A DNA stretch of 64,000 bases from Euleptes europaea (lineage: Eukaryota > Chordata > Lepidosauria > Squamata > Sphaerodactylidae): assembly GCF_029931775.1 (NCBI RefSeq), contig NC_079322.1:55707853-55771852 (forward strand), in the 5' to 3' direction. The first letter of the stretch is position 1. Each line of letters starts with the position of its first letter. Below, in pieces: positions 31,901-46,900 of this stretch. Both the position numbers and the translations under genes were made by a program. Below the pieces are notes generated by a model that saw nothing but the letters and a program-made list of their open reading frames with translations, was not told where the DNA came from and did not search any database.

Positions 31901-34900
31901 AAGCAGGATTTGTCTACAAACTAGGGGGAGCCCCAGGTTTGCAAAAATATCCAAAATGAAAATTAAGTGAGTGGATTTTTAACAAATTCCTAAAAACTCA
32001 ACGGGCCGGGAGTCTCAGCTGTCATTTTGAGGATTGTTTTTAGCAACACTGTTAAAAAGGCAATGGGCACAGGAAATGGAGGACGAGGCCTCGCAAAATG
32101 AGACTGGTAGGCAAGTAAGGAAGGAGGCAGTGGAGACAAACAAGACAACCAGGAGCAAAGGAGCAGAGAGTGAGAGATACATTACTGCTGGGGAGGTGAG
32201 CAAGCCAAGCAGATGGTGGGAGGAGGTGGTACTGGCGAGTGAGCGTGCAAGGTGGTGGTAGTGGAGGCAGTGGCGGAGGAGGTAGAGTGAGTAGGCAAGT
32301 GAGATGGTGGTGGTAGAGGTGAAGGGAAAGGAGAAATAGTAGGAAGAGGTGGGGAGAAGGTTGGGGCAAAAAAAAAAAAAAGCTGCAGGAGGAAGCAGGG
32401 ACCAGCGGAGGGGTGGGATTTCCCACCCTCTGTGAGTTCCTTGTGAGTCCTAGCTTGTTCTCTGTAAAGGCAAACTCATGTTTAAGTGCCTGCTTCCTAG
32501 ATAGTGAAACTAACCCAGCCTGCAAAAAGGCTGGATTTTCCTTGGTATACTTAGGGGACTCCCTGTGTATGTAGAAAAATATTTGTAATTTTTAAAGGCA
32601 TGCATACACACCAAATAAGCCCAGCCACATGAAGTCCAAGAATGTTTATTGCCCTAAAGGTTGTATACAGCTGAGAGTAAGCTACGGGGTGGGGGAGTGA
32701 GATGGGGAAAGTGACCTGATCATGCCCTTAAGTGGTATACAAGAGAAGGGATGGAAATGAGAATTTCCCAACTGTTTGCCCTTCTAGCAGTTCCTTTTGG
32801 CCTCCAGCTTGTAAGACATGAATCGCAATTTGTTGTCTTTAAGCTTTATGTTGCTTATTAAGTTTTTGTTGGAGCTCTAGTAAGATCGGGGCAACATACA
32901 TGCCTCCCCGTCTTTATTCTTCATGAAATCCCTGTGAGGTAGGTCAGGGTCAGCAGTAGAGAGTGGCTTAAAGTCACCCACAGCAAGTTTCTTAGGATTG
33001 CACTCCAGTGTGTTGGTGTCTGAGCAGTGTAATCATTAATCGCCCTTGCTCTAGGTTGGTACGGCTATTGAGCTCAAAAAACCCACTATTTGGCTAGCAT
33101 AAATTATGACAGTTTTAATATTTGACAAATTAAGCTTAATAACGAAGTAGTTTATAAATGGAGAATTGCACGTGCCATTTATTGACTTAGAGCACATCCA
33201 CTTGTTGACACTTTATTCAGATATTGCTAGAGATTTGTATTAAATAGTTCATATTGAAGCTACAGAAATATTTAAATAAATTGCCAACCGTACTGGCAGT
33301 TGTTTTTGCATTTTAGGGCTTTTAAAGTTTGTCTCTGAACAAGTAATTGATAATTTTCTATCTATCCATGCAGCTGTTTGCAGAATATCAAAACATTTCT
33401 AATGCATAATTTTCTTAATAATACAACAGATATAATAGATTGCAGTATTTTGCATATTTCTATGCTTATAGTAGTGTAATCTGCTCTGTGATACAGAACA
33501 GGCTACACAATGATGCACATTCTTCTGATTAACAGTCTCTACCAAGCAGTAAGACAGCTTTCTGTTCTGTCCCCTTTCTACACTGCTTTTCTATTCCTGA
33601 ATTTTTTGTATACTTGTGGAGTCAGTTTACTGTGTTAATAATATATTGGTGGGCATAAGTTTGGAAAGGAATATAGTAGGGAGTGTATTAATGTTGGTCA
33701 GATGATTCGGGGGGAGGGAGAAAATACATGTAACACCATGTCCAAGATTGCTTGAAGCATTCTAACCAGCTAATGCTAAAACATTTATAAATGAATTCAT
33801 AATAAGAATCCATCAGCTGCAGAAGCAGCACTGAAATTATCCTGGCAAAATATTTCATTTCTCTATAAATGAATAGTCAGTTCCATTCAGCAAAGCAAAT
33901 CTTCAGTCCTGATTTCCTTACGTGGAAATCTTTATTATTATTATTTTTGTTATGTAGTTAGGCCAACATGTAGTCCTGTCTTAATTAGCAAGCAACAATT
34001 TTCTTATAATTTGTCTTCAAGTTAGATGCCCACAATTTGAGTCTTTTCCCCCGACGAGATGCCCTTTCCTTCTGTCTTTGAATGGCACCTTTTTGTTACC
34101 TTCTAGTTTCCTCAGTAGCTTAAGAAAACATCTTTCTTGAGATGTCAGTTGTATGAAACTGTATGCTAATATAATTTTTCAGTTATGTAGCAGGTGGTTC
34201 CTTACTTCGCAAATCTCTCATTTATTCCTGAGCTTTGTTGTATTATAATAATTTAGCATTTCAACCTCATACAATTGATAGTAGCTGCAAGTTGGCAGTT
34301 CATGATAGGTTACCTGATCAAATGAACAAGGTGATGCTAGCTCTAATACGGCACTGAAACTCAGAACAGGGAGAGGATTGGCAAGGTAGACCAAAGGGGT
34401 TTCTCTTTCTGAATTGGGCCCAGTGACTTTTGTCCCGGAGTTTCAGGTCTAATTTGGGAGGTACTTGATCCAGTGTTAACAACTCTCCCTGTTACTGCTC
34501 CTGGCTATCTGTCTCCAGCGTTGTCTCCCCTTGTGAGATAAACTTGGGGAAAGACGCAGAGGAGGCTTGTAGCAGTGAACCACTCAGGTAAGTGGGTGAG
34601 GTAATTTGTCCCAATTTTAATTGCTCCTGAGTTCAAACAAATTATTTTGGCCAAATCAAAATCAAGTGGAAACTTTACATGGAACAGCCTTCCTTTGCTC
34701 AAAAGAACTGTTGCATGGCACAATGCCATGTCAGTGATGTGGGGGAAACTGAGAAGCTCAACATGACCTGTAGGTCTTAAGTTGCCAGCTTCTACTTCTA
34801 TAGCAGGGTGATGTTTTGTTTTTATTTTTTCTCCAAAATTGGGAGATTTGATGAAGCAGTATGTTACTATTCTGCAAGTGTGAAGATGGTTCTGTTGCAG

Positions 34901-37900
34901 AGAATTTGGTATGACATCCCCCAAGCCTTAAACAACATTTCAAGGCATGCATATGATAAAGTAGATTGTTGTTGTTTGCCTGCGGGAGTGGCTGCAGTAG
35001 AATGTGTTGGCTTGATAAGCCGATGTGCGAGTATCTTGAGTAATGAGACCCTATGGAACTTTATTCACAACCTTAAAACTGGAAGTGTTACTTTTAAAAA
35101 GAGTTTACATGTCACTGTTTCATCCTACTTTTTGATGCCACTTAATGTTAAATCTAATGTTAAACTTGCGTAGGTGACTTCGAAATGCTTTAATGAACCT
35201 AATAAAAAGTAGAATGACCACATCTGTTTAAGTTTGGGGACATTTACCGTATACAGCATAATATAAATAGTTAGTTTTTTACCTGGTTAGTCCCCGGCTA
35301 GCCTGATCTCGTCAGATCTCAGAGACCGAGCAGGGTTGGCCCTGGCTAGTATTTGGATGGGAGACTTCCAAAGAACATCATGGTCATGATGCAGAGGCAG
35401 GCAATGGCAAACCACCTCTGATCATTTCTTTCTTTGAAAACCCTATAGGGTTGCCATAAGTTGGTTGTGACTTAACAGCTCCCCCACCCCCCAAATTAAT
35501 AGTTTGTTGTTTTTGTTTTGTTTAAGAGAAAGCAACCAGTGAGATGAATACTGCGGAAGACTGGGGACTCATCTTAGATATTTGTGATAAAGTTGGGCAG
35601 TCACGAACCGGGTAAGTTTAAATGCATGGATTTTATTTTAAAGGTGGTGAAAATTGAATTACGCTTGCAAGCTTGTTTCGTAAAAGTTCCATATCGGAAT
35701 ATGCAAGGCACTTACAGGAAGAATGAGAAAAGTGTTTCTGTTAACACTGAGTGGTGTACAAAGTATTCATTTTGTGAGAGGTACTGGAAATTTGAAGTGC
35801 ATTTGCAGAGCTACTTTTATATGGTTAATGCAGAATTGTTAAATGTTGTGGTAGGCATTTCATATTGTATTCTGTTATGACTGCAGACTTCACCTACTAT
35901 ATTTTTTAAATGTTGCTTGATGTTGTAAATGAGACACTTCAGTCTCCGCTTGGGTTAGAAGTGTAACTGGATACTACTTAAATCTTCTTGCCCAACATTT
36001 GATATGATCAAGTAGTCTAACATATCCCCCTCAGTTGCTTTAATGCAATCACCTGAAGTATGAGCAATTTCAATGTGATCAGTCATCTGATGAGTTGATC
36101 CTTTAAAATTCCTAGCTCTTTTAAAACATTGCAGAAATAGATCTTATAATACCCATGCGGTGATGTATTGGTTTATTAGTGTGATAAAGCGATTAACATT
36201 TCATTTTGCTCCATCATTTGGCTATCAAATACATTGCTGTCATCAGGAAATATTGCTTAAAATGCTAACGTTTCTATTATTCCTAGGATTATTTGAATAA
36301 AATATTTTGGACTAGGCAAAAAATATTTGGGATCATTTGTATAATTTAACTGTTTTAGATTAATTTTTGTATTTCTAGTATGTGACCAGGAGCTAAAGAG
36401 GAGTGCATTGCTAGTTGTTTTGGATTGGTGTTTGTGCTTACCTATGCTATATGGTGAATTACTTTTAAAACCAAGGATGCTTTCAAAAGCAGTTCAGCAT
36501 AGTTTAGGAGTCTTCAATCCGGTGAAGAAATCTTAAAATGCCATTGGGTATGCAGAAGGCCTTAGGTTTGCCTGAAATATTTTGCTGGGTTTGCACTTGT
36601 CTTCTAAGAAGTAGAGGTGTGCATTTATGGCTGTGTTCTGTCTTATTTTATGGAACTTAGGATGGATTCATTTTCTACATATTTTACAACATATCAGTCC
36701 AGTTTAAATTTCTGAAACATTACTGTAGTTATTAGTTTTGTCATAACATTTCATAGTGATTTTATTCATTTGGCTTGATTTTTAAGGTGGATTAAAATGT
36801 AAGGGATTCTGGGACTATGTCCTCTTAAAATTACTCTGTTAAGTATTCTTCAGTTAAGTATTCTATTACTAGTGTAGTTCAACATGATCTGTCAACATTT
36901 TTTCTGGACTGTGCTGAAGATTCAACTATTTTTATATCAGCCCAGTGTCCTAACTGTAATACTTAAACTGATCAAAGATATTTTAACAAATTTGGATTCA
37001 TTTACATGATACTGATCACAAAACACTACTTTGCGTGGAATGCTACACATTACTTTTGATCTCAACAATTTTCCTTCAGCTGGTCATTCTAAGCTTCTCT
37101 TGTCTGCAGGTATCTTGTGCCTTTTGCACTTTTCTTTGGTGCATGCTGAAATTTGGATTATGTGAACCAGTGTAGGAATGGGGTAAGGGGGTGGATTGCA
37201 TTGAGAAGCAGTCTGCGTTAATTTGGGGTTGGAGCAGGTGACCTTCAGATTTACTCCAGTCTTATGGATTTATTTATTTTTCAATTTATAGCCCATCCTC
37301 ACTGGCCAAGGCCAGGCTTTCTGGACTTGCTTTGCTTCGAGCAGCCCAATCCTGAAGGAGGGGGCAGATCTGTGGTAGCTGGGAGTGGCATAGCTGGCTG
37401 CCTCCTCAGAGGCTTCTTGGCCATTGGAGGCAAAAAAAGGTTTAAAAAAAATAAAAATAGAGGAAATGGGAGAAATCCCCCCATTGCCTCCAATGGGGCT
37501 GTGCCACCAAAAAAGGTGGCGCAGCACCACCACAGCGTGAGAGGGCATTCCCAGGGTGAAAGGGGTGAGGAAGCTGTCTAACAGCAGCTCCTCCCCCAGG
37601 AATGCCCTGGGAATGCCCTTCCCATGCCGGTGCAGGGTTTCCCTTCTGGGAAAGCTCTGCTGGCAGGGCTGTGCTGGCAGCGGAGGCCAGCGGTGCCCAG
37701 ATACTGGCGTGTTTACCCCCAAGCCAGTATAGGTGCCATCTTATTCCATGAGAAGGTGGCACCTACGCCAGCGCAGGGTCATGCCAGCTCCTAAGGAACT
37801 TCGCCCCCCTTCAGGAATGGGCTATTAGTGTAGTACATGTAAGATACCAATTTTTAATTAAAAAACAAGACCCTAAACAAGACCCGACCTTTATATTAGT

Positions 37901-40900
37901 GAGTGGAGTGAGGAATTATTTTTATACCTGTTAAAAATGCCAGAAGGTTCTTATTCCATTTTAAAGAAATGAAGACTGAGGCCAGAGAAATCCGTTTTAA
38001 TTGCAATCAAACGGGAATTGGCACCTCTCGGTCGACCAGTTCAAAGGTTTGATGGGCTGTCTGTCCTTTTATTCCCTTCACCACCCTCCGAGGCAGCACA
38101 TTCCACCAACAGCCCTCACCGTCAGAAAGTTCTTCCTAATGTTTAGGTGGAATCGCTCCTGTGCCTGTTGCCTGAGGCTAGCAGCATCTGGAAGGAAACC
38201 CCCCACTGTGGAGACAATCAGGGTTTTCCTCCATAATTTTAAGTAGCCAAGGAGCTGAGAGGGTAAAACTGGAAAGAATCCTGCACAGGTCGCACTGACA
38301 GCCTGATCAGTTGTCCTTTTTGAGGCTTTCTTACCTTTGAAAGTTTCAGGATATATGTTTGCTTTTCTCTCCTGACCAGTCCTTCGAAAAGCGTTCCGAA
38401 CACTCTATTGTTAGTGCTTAAAATCAATTTATACCTTCTGTTCTAAATTTGCTCCTGCCTGTAGTTTTAGATATACTTAGTCAGCAAACAAAGGCTACTG
38501 CTTCCCTTCCCAACTCCTGGGTACTACTCTTGTCCTTTGTTTCAACTCTTCATCTTGGCTTGATGCTTACCATTAGCAGTGTACCTCTTCCAACAATTCT
38601 TATCTGAAAACATTCTATCTATATGTCCTTGACTATTTTTGACACACACTGCTGGACTGGAGAACATCCTGTTGCAGCTTGTGGATCAGAGAAATTTATA
38701 ATTTAACAATTTCTTACAATACCTAATTTTCCATAGGAACAATATACAGCAGAATGTTGTATGTGTAAAGTGCCGTCACGTTGCAGCTGATTTACGGCAA
38801 GCCAGTAGGGTTTTCAAGGCAAGAGACTAGCTTAGGTGGTTTGCCATTGCCTTCTTCTGCATAGCGACCCTAGTATTCCTTGGGGGTCTCCCATCCAAGT
38901 ACTAACCAGGGCTTAGCTTCTGAGATCTGACAAGATCAGGCTAGCCTGGGCCATTCAGGTCAGGGCTGGCAGAATTGTACTGATTAGTAAAACATGCATT
39001 TGGAATACTGTTGTGTTGCTGTAAATTCTAGCCTTTCCAATGCTGAATTAATGAATGTTGGTAATACTTTAAAACATTTAAGTTCTATGGAAATGCTTCT
39101 TTGTATTCATTGACATTTATTAACTCATGTATAATGTAATGAAAACCTCTTGTTCCAAACTTGTTATCTTTATGGAAAACCTGATAGTAGTTTCTCCTTC
39201 AAATAAAACAAGTTGATAGTTTTGTACAGTGTGTGAGATTACTATGCTGTGTGGCAGCATTTTCTATAATTAGTAGTGCTAAGTATGATGTGGAGGTTTG
39301 TAAAACAGACATGACCAAATATAGATTACCTAAAGCTGCAGTGTAACTTAAACTAGAGCTTCCTCTCAGTTGCTGGACATCAGTGCTTCGGATAGAACTG
39401 AAATCATAGATGCACTAGAGTTTTCAAAAAGTAATTTCTTAAAAATTGCAGTATAAATGCCAACTGTGGGTATCTGTCACATTTAGTTACAAGTATGTGA
39501 AAACCATGAAATACTTCACTGGGGAACAAGAGCATGCTCCTTATACTACCCCTTTACATACTTCAACATAACAGTTATGCCTAGCAGCATTTCTGAACGT
39601 AAAGGAATGCAGTAGCTATTTGTTACATCTAGAAAGTGTCCCCTGGTGATAATGAATCATAACCTGTGCTACGGGAATGCCATCAACAGTATCTGTGCCA
39701 TTAAAGCCATCTGTATTTTCTTGCACTCTTCCTCAAATGCTGAAACTTTTAATAAATGGAACACTATTTGAAATGGCTAAAATATTGGCATCCAACTTTG
39801 TTCTCAGAACCTGAGACTTATTTGTCCTCCTGTTTTCTGTTCTTGATGATACCAAAGATTGTAAACTCTATTCCTGAAGAAGTATATTCAACCAATAATA
39901 CTAAGTGATGCCATACTTTGTATTAGTTTGTCATTTTATAGAGTACAAGTGGAGACCAATGAGAAACTCATGGAAGGAAATTCTCCTCTGGGGTTTCTTT
40001 TACCCCTACCACTACCCCTTCTTCCCACTGGTGCCCTCTCCTCACATCTTTCTCCTTGCACACATTCCTTCTTCCCCCCTTACCCTCAACACTGGTCCAC
40101 ACCTCCTCCTTGCAAGTCCAGTGCACCCTAACCCCGTCCTTGGTGCTTTGCCTTCCCCCTCCCTGCCACTCTGCCTTCTCACCAGTCCACTGCTCTGCCC
40201 CCTTCCATGCTGCTCAGGCTGCCTGCCATTCCCCTTTGGCACCAGGGGGAGATGGCAGCATCTCTTGTTCCTTCCCCACCCATCTGCAGTTTCTGGTTCT
40301 CCACCACCCATCTGCACACCCGCCTAGTCCAGACATAGTTGTCTGCACTTCTCCAGGGTTGGCAGAAAAACCTGTTATTTGTATACAGCCCGATCAGCAG
40401 ATGGAGTCATGTTGACCATTGGATGTACTGATATTATAGGTGCAGAAGATACAGGCATATCCCACCTCTCAAGAAACCCCTCTATAGGTTCTAAACAATA
40501 AATACTTAATTTGGACAATTTTTAAAAGTATTTATCTGTTCTGGAGAAAATTTGATATATCGTCTATGAAGGTGATAAGAACTGTGTGGACTGAGAGATA
40601 CTAGGTTTGTACTCTTAATTCTTTAACCAGGGAGTCCACATACTCTGGTTTGGTTTACTAACCAGCCGTTATTGTGGTTGCTTCTGACCCTTTCTAAGGA
40701 GGTACCATTCTCCTAGTCCCTCTCTGATAGAAAGAGACAATGCTTCTTCCCCCCCCCCCAAAAAAAAAAAACCTCCCAGGTCTCCGTGGAGGAAATGTGC
40801 AGTGGTTTTTCTTCCACACTGGGGCTTTCACTGAGGAAGCAGGCAAGTAGGTTTACGAAGTCACTACTGAGAAGTGAATTAGTCTTTGAGTACAATAGTC

Positions 40901-43900
40901 AATGTTAAATGATAATCTTCTCTTTTTATACTTTTTATTAACATTTTCAAATTTAACTTAGACATACATGTACCCATTCACATTCGGATTGGGCTTTTCC
41001 CAGGGAAACTAATTAACAATTTTAAATAATAGTATACATCACACATTACTTCATCCATGTATATATAAGCTTTCCATTCTTTACTAGCCACACTACTAGT
41101 CTTCTAATTATTCCAGATTCCAAAGCTGTGATTTCTAACATTATAAACCTTGTCTATTGCTTCTATTTTAATCTTATATTTGCTTTTTACCCCTCAGAAA
41201 AAAAATATCTTATTCTATACTTTAAAGTTAGCATAATCAAGATAACATTTCCATTTCTTTTGAAATTCTTTGATTGTTTTCTCTTTCGACATGCTGGTTA
41301 ATTTGGCCATCACTGCATATTCTCCCATTTTCTGTTGCCATTTCGCTATTTCTGGAGCATCTTCTTGTTTCCATACCGTTGCTAAAACCATTCTTGCTGC
41401 AGTTAAATGATAATCTTAACTACTAGATAGCCTGCGAAAGAGAATTTTGTTACCTCTTCAATAACTAATACAGAGATTTGTTTTTAATTTCCTTCTATAT
41501 GGATGTTTTTGTCCTTTTAATGCGCATTGTGGTTTGTGCGAGGATAATTTAAAAACTACCTTATCTTATTTTTTAGGCCTAAGGACTGCCTTCGGTCTAT
41601 TATGAAGAGAGTGAACCACAAGGATCCTCATGTTGCTATGCAAGCATTGACAGTAGGTGGCTTTTCAAAAGACCTCAACATTCTAAGTTGTATTATCAAA
41701 TATTACATTTTCATGTTGTTGTTTTCTTTTTAGCTTCTAGGAGCATGTGTTTCAAACTGTGGTAAAATATTTCATTTAGAAGTATGTTCAAGAGATTTTG
41801 CTAGTGAAGTAAGCAACGTATTAAATAAGGTAATGTATTTAAAATTCTTTTAAAGTTTGTTAATAATGGTTTTAATGAAACATGAAGAAAAAGCCAGAAA
41901 GGACTTGGGGGTTGCTTAAATATGGATCATTATAATAGTTTGAGAGAGAAGGATGCAAATTAGCTTTGGGGAGAGAAGATAAATGTAGTTGGAATAGCCT
42001 TCCTTTCCCATGTTAATAAATGCCGTATAACCTGCTCTTTCATAGCCTTCAAAATACGTGGGCTTTAGTAGTGAACTCCAGAGAAAAGGAGTACACAGTT
42101 GTGAGGACATATCTCTTTCTTTCCTCTCATCTTTTGAATATTTAGTTTAGATGGCACTTTGTGACTCTTAATTTTCGTGATAGCATATAGGGAAGAAGGC
42201 AGTATCTCTGATACGTGACATCTAACCTAGTCTGCAACCTTAACACTAAATGTTAGTTGTGTTCAGAAAAACTGTACAAAGGAAGTCTTTTTCAGAAATT
42301 GATTTCAGTGTGGCTCTCTAATACTGTTTTCCCAAGGCCACACTTTAGTTGGTTCTGTAAATAAACTAACGTAAGGAATCTATTTATGTGTTGTTTCTTG
42401 AAAGTTGAAAATAATATAATTTTATCCTTGCTGCAGGGTCATCCAAAGGTTTGTGAAAAATTAAAAGCCCTCATGGTGGAATGGACAGATGAATTCAAAA
42501 ATGACCCCCAACTTAGTCTGATATCCGCTATGATAAAAAATCTTAAGGAGCAAGGTGTTACATTTCCAGTTATTGGTTCACAGGTAATTTGCTAACATGG
42601 CAAAAGCTATACATAAGCTGGGAGCAACGTAATAGTTCCAAAGTCCTTAGAATTGTCAGTACCTGTGATGCACCTTTTGCACTCACACAGAGTGCCTACC
42701 ACCCTCCACAAACTCTTCCACAGGTTCAGGGTTACAAGTAGGTCAGCCTGTCACAGGTTGCTACCCTTCTTGCTTCTTTTAACATCTGTGGAGGGCCATG
42801 ACCATTTCACATCCTAGGTCCTTTTTCTCACTCACAGAGACATTACCAGACATAGTAGCCCAGCCCCCTTTAATAATTAATTGCCCCTCACTCAGACAGA
42901 GTTATTGTGAGAGTTCCCCCTCTCTGAGTCTAATTCTCCAAATCAATTGCTCAGGCGTTGATACAGAAACAAAAGATTTATTGAAGACATCAGGAGATGA
43001 GACAGGCACAGGTAGAAAGTTGCAAGTGAGGGGCTTATCGGGGTTACAGAATATATTGACTCTGGGGCACTGGGGTTCACACTTATTGTTATGGGAAGTT
43101 ACAAGCTTGGCATAATACAAAACATCAAACGAGTCCCAGGAAGTCTGCTGAAGCTATCACACTTCCAAGGCCGCATCGGCCTGAGGGAGTACAGACAGGA
43201 AGAACAGCGGGGGGGGAGATACTTGGGGCAATCAGGCCAGGCGCCTGGGACCAGAAGGTGTGAACTGCTTTTATGAGTTCACTGATAACACAGCAGGTGA
43301 TGGAAAGCAGAGACACAGAGTCAGAGACACAGAGACCCTCACATTCTGCCCCCCTTAAGGCCCCCCTCCCGCGTCCTGGAAAGGACGAGGCTTATCGGGA
43401 TAAGCGAGGTGGAATTCTCGGACCAAGCGAGGGGCCGCCATGTGGGGTGCGGCCACCCACTCGTCGTGCGCGGACCCAAGGTTTTCCCAACGAACAAAGT
43501 AATACAGTTTCCCTTTCTTCCATTTGGAATCTAAAACCTTGGACACTTCCAAATGGGTATCCCCTCCCACCACGGTAGGAATCTCGTGTTCGGGAGGGGG
43601 GTGGAACTGGGGAGCTGCCACATAGGGTTTGAGGAGGCTTATATGAAAGACAGGATGGACTCCCTTGAGGGTCTTTGGGAGTTCTAGTTCCACGGTAACC
43701 TCATTGATCACCCTGGTAATGGGGAAAGGTCCCACATAACGGTCGCTGAGTTTTTTGCAGGGACGAAGAGAGCGGAGGTTTTTGGTGGACAGATAAACTT
43801 GCTCCCCCACTTTAAGTTCCCATCCCGGAGACCGGTGTTTGTCTGCCTGTTCCTTGTACTTGCTTTTTGCCCTCTCAAGGTTTTTGAGCAGCCACGGCCA

Positions 43901-46900
43901 GGTAGATTTAATTACTTGAATCCACTCCTGAAGGTCGGGGGTGGACTGGAGCTCTGGCGTGACGGGGGCGGAACCGAAAGGACCAAATTCCGTCCCGTAT
44001 ACTACTTGGAAGGGACTAAAGCCGGTAGAGGAATGGGGTGCATTGTTGTACGCATATTCGGCAAATGGCAGCAGGTCGACCCAGTCGTCTTGGTGGAAAT
44101 TCACATAGCAACGCAAATAACATTCTACCACCGCGTTTACACGTTCAGTTTGACCATCAGTCTGGGGGTGATAGGCAGAAGAGAGGCCCTGTTCCTCCAC
44201 CCCCATCAATTTTAGGAAGGCTCACCAGAATTTGGCTACAAACTGGACCCCCCGGTCGGAGAGGACCTTCCTAGGGATCGAGTGTAGTCTGAGGACGTGC
44301 GTGACAAACAGTTTAGCCAAGCCTTGGGCCGAAGGAAGACCCGCACATGGAACGAAATGGACCTGTTTGGAAAAAAGGTCCGTGATTACCCAAAGGACCG
44401 TCTTTCCCCGACTGGGAGGTAGGTCGGTGATAAAATCCATGGCTATGACTTCCCAGGGACGGGAGGGGTTCTCAAGCGGTTTGAGAAGCCCGGGGGGTTT
44501 TCCCATTCGTTTCTTGGCTGTGGCGCAAGTGGGGCAGCTGCGCACATACAGCTCCACATCGGACCTCATACCGGGCCACCAGAATTGCCTTCTAACCAGG
44601 TGAAGAGTTTTTATGAAGCCGAAATGACCCGCCAACCTGGCACCGTGTACAAGTCCCAACACCTCTTTGCGCAGGGAGGATGGGACATACAGCTTTCCCC
44701 CTTGTACCCACCAGGTGTTTGTTCGTTCCATGCCAGTGGGGAGGAGGTGGTGCTCCTCCTCCTGTAAGGAGGCGTTCCGGAGCCGCTGTTGGAAGGCTTC
44801 CGGGATACCCTTGAGCGTAGGGGGGGTCTCTGGTTGACGGGCTTGGGACCGGGTTGTGACCGCCAAGCTTGGGACCTCCCCTCGCTGCTCGGGAGTGAAC
44901 AGGGAGTCGACCGGGCGATCGAAATCGTTGCGATACTGGGGAAGTCGTGACAGAGCATCGGCTAGGGCATTTTCTTTGCCAGGAACATGTTTGAGGGTGA
45001 ACCGGAATTTGGCGAAGAATTGGGCCCACCGAATTTGTTTGGCGTTGAGCTTTCTAGCTCCCTTGAGGGCCTCAAGATTCTTGTGATCGGTACACACCTC
45101 AAATGGCAGTTCGGCCCCTTCTAAGAAGTGCCTCCATATGGTGAGGGCATGTTTGACCGCTGCCGCCTCCTTCTCCCAAATAGCCCAGTTGATTTCGGAC
45201 TGGGAAAATTTTTTGGAGAAGTAGGCACACGGCCGCAACCGCCCCCCCTCATCCCTTTGCAATAGGGCCCCGCCCATGGCCACATCCGAGGCATCAACTT
45301 GCACCACAAAAGGTCTAGTGCAATCAGGGTGAGCCAACACGGGTTCGGATGAAAAAAGTAGTTTTAAACGTTCAAAAGCCTGTTGGCACTGGGGGGACCA
45401 TTGCAAACGGGCTGAGGGAAGCGCGGCGTTAGCCCCCTTGTCCTTGGTACGCAACAGGGCAGTGAGGGGAAGCGCAACTTGGGCAAAGTTAGGAATGAAG
45501 TTGCGGTAAAAGTTGGCGAACCCCAAAAACTGCTGGAGTTGGCGGCGGGTAGTGGGGGTTTCCCAATCCCGCACCGCCTGGACCTTAGCGGGGTCCATTT
45601 CCAAACCCTGGTGGGAGATCACGTACCCAAGGAAAGTAATGGAAGGTTGGTGGAATTCACATTTGGACACTTTAGCATACAGTTTGTGCTCCCGCAGCCG
45701 CTGGAGCACGTCTCGAACCAGACGCACATGTTCTTCCATGGTGTCAGAGTAAATAAGGATGTCATCGAGAAATACCACCCCCCCCCCGAAACAGCAAATC
45801 ATGTAAAACCTCATTAATTAATTGCATAAAAACACTGGGAGCCCCCGAAAGTCCGAACGGCATGACTAGGTATTCAAACATTCCAAAACAGCTGGAAAAG
45901 GCCGTTTTGGGTTCGTCTCCTTCTTTAATGCGAATGCGGTGGTATGCTTCCACCAAGTCCAGTTTGGTGAAGATTCGGCCCTCCTTTAATTGTGCTAGAA
46001 GGTCGGGAATAAGAGGGAGAGGGTAAGCGTTAGACTGGGTGACTGCGTTTAGCCTACGAAAGTCAATACACAGTCTTAGATCTCCCGTCTTTTTCTTCAC
46101 AAAGAAGGCTGGGGCCGAATAAGGAGCTTTGGAAGGGCGTATGAAACCCCTCGCCAAGTTGGCATCCAGATAGTCCCGCAACACCGCCTTCTCACTAGGG
46201 CTCATGGGATAGACCTTCCCTTTAGACAGCTTGCCTTCCCCCACAATTTCAATGGCACAGTCCGTCTCTCTGTGGGGAGGTAGTTCGTCACATTCTCTAA
46301 CATCAAAGACATCCGCAAACTGCGAGTATTCTGTGGGCAGTTGAGGAGGAACGGAGGTTGGGGTGGGGGACCCTATCAATGCGGCGGCCGGAGTCCTGAG
46401 TACCCGTTCTTTGTCATGCAACCCACAGGGGCTTTCGGGAAACGAGAGCACCCGTTTAACCCAGTCGATGGAGGGGTTGTGTCCCCGTAGCCAGTTCATC
46501 CCTAACACCACTGGGGTTACGATAGGGGCGATGGTAAAATACAAGCGTTCCCAATGTTCCCCTACAGACATAATCACGGCTGCAGTTCTGTGGGTCACTG
46601 GGCCCCGTTTAAAATCGCTCCCGTCCATTTGGGAAAAACGGAGGGGTCCCGGAAGCCGCTTGCGCCGGACTCCCAGTTTCTTGGCAGCTTCCTCACTAAT
46701 CATGGTGCGGGCACACCCCGAGTCAACCAAGGCGGGGAATTCTAGACTGGGACCCCCTTTGGGTAGGGACAGGTGAACACGCACATACACATTGTCCTCT
46801 TGGGCGCTTACCATCGGTGGAGCTCCTTGCACAACGACAGGGGCGGTCTGCTGCGGAGCCCCCTCTACAGCAGACCGACGGCGTTTTTTGCCGGCTGTTC

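Noticed and set aside
35612-35880. Open frame running on after STAM exon 2
   Set aside because: It follows a good GTAAGT donor, is out of phase with exon 3 and lacks STAM similarity.
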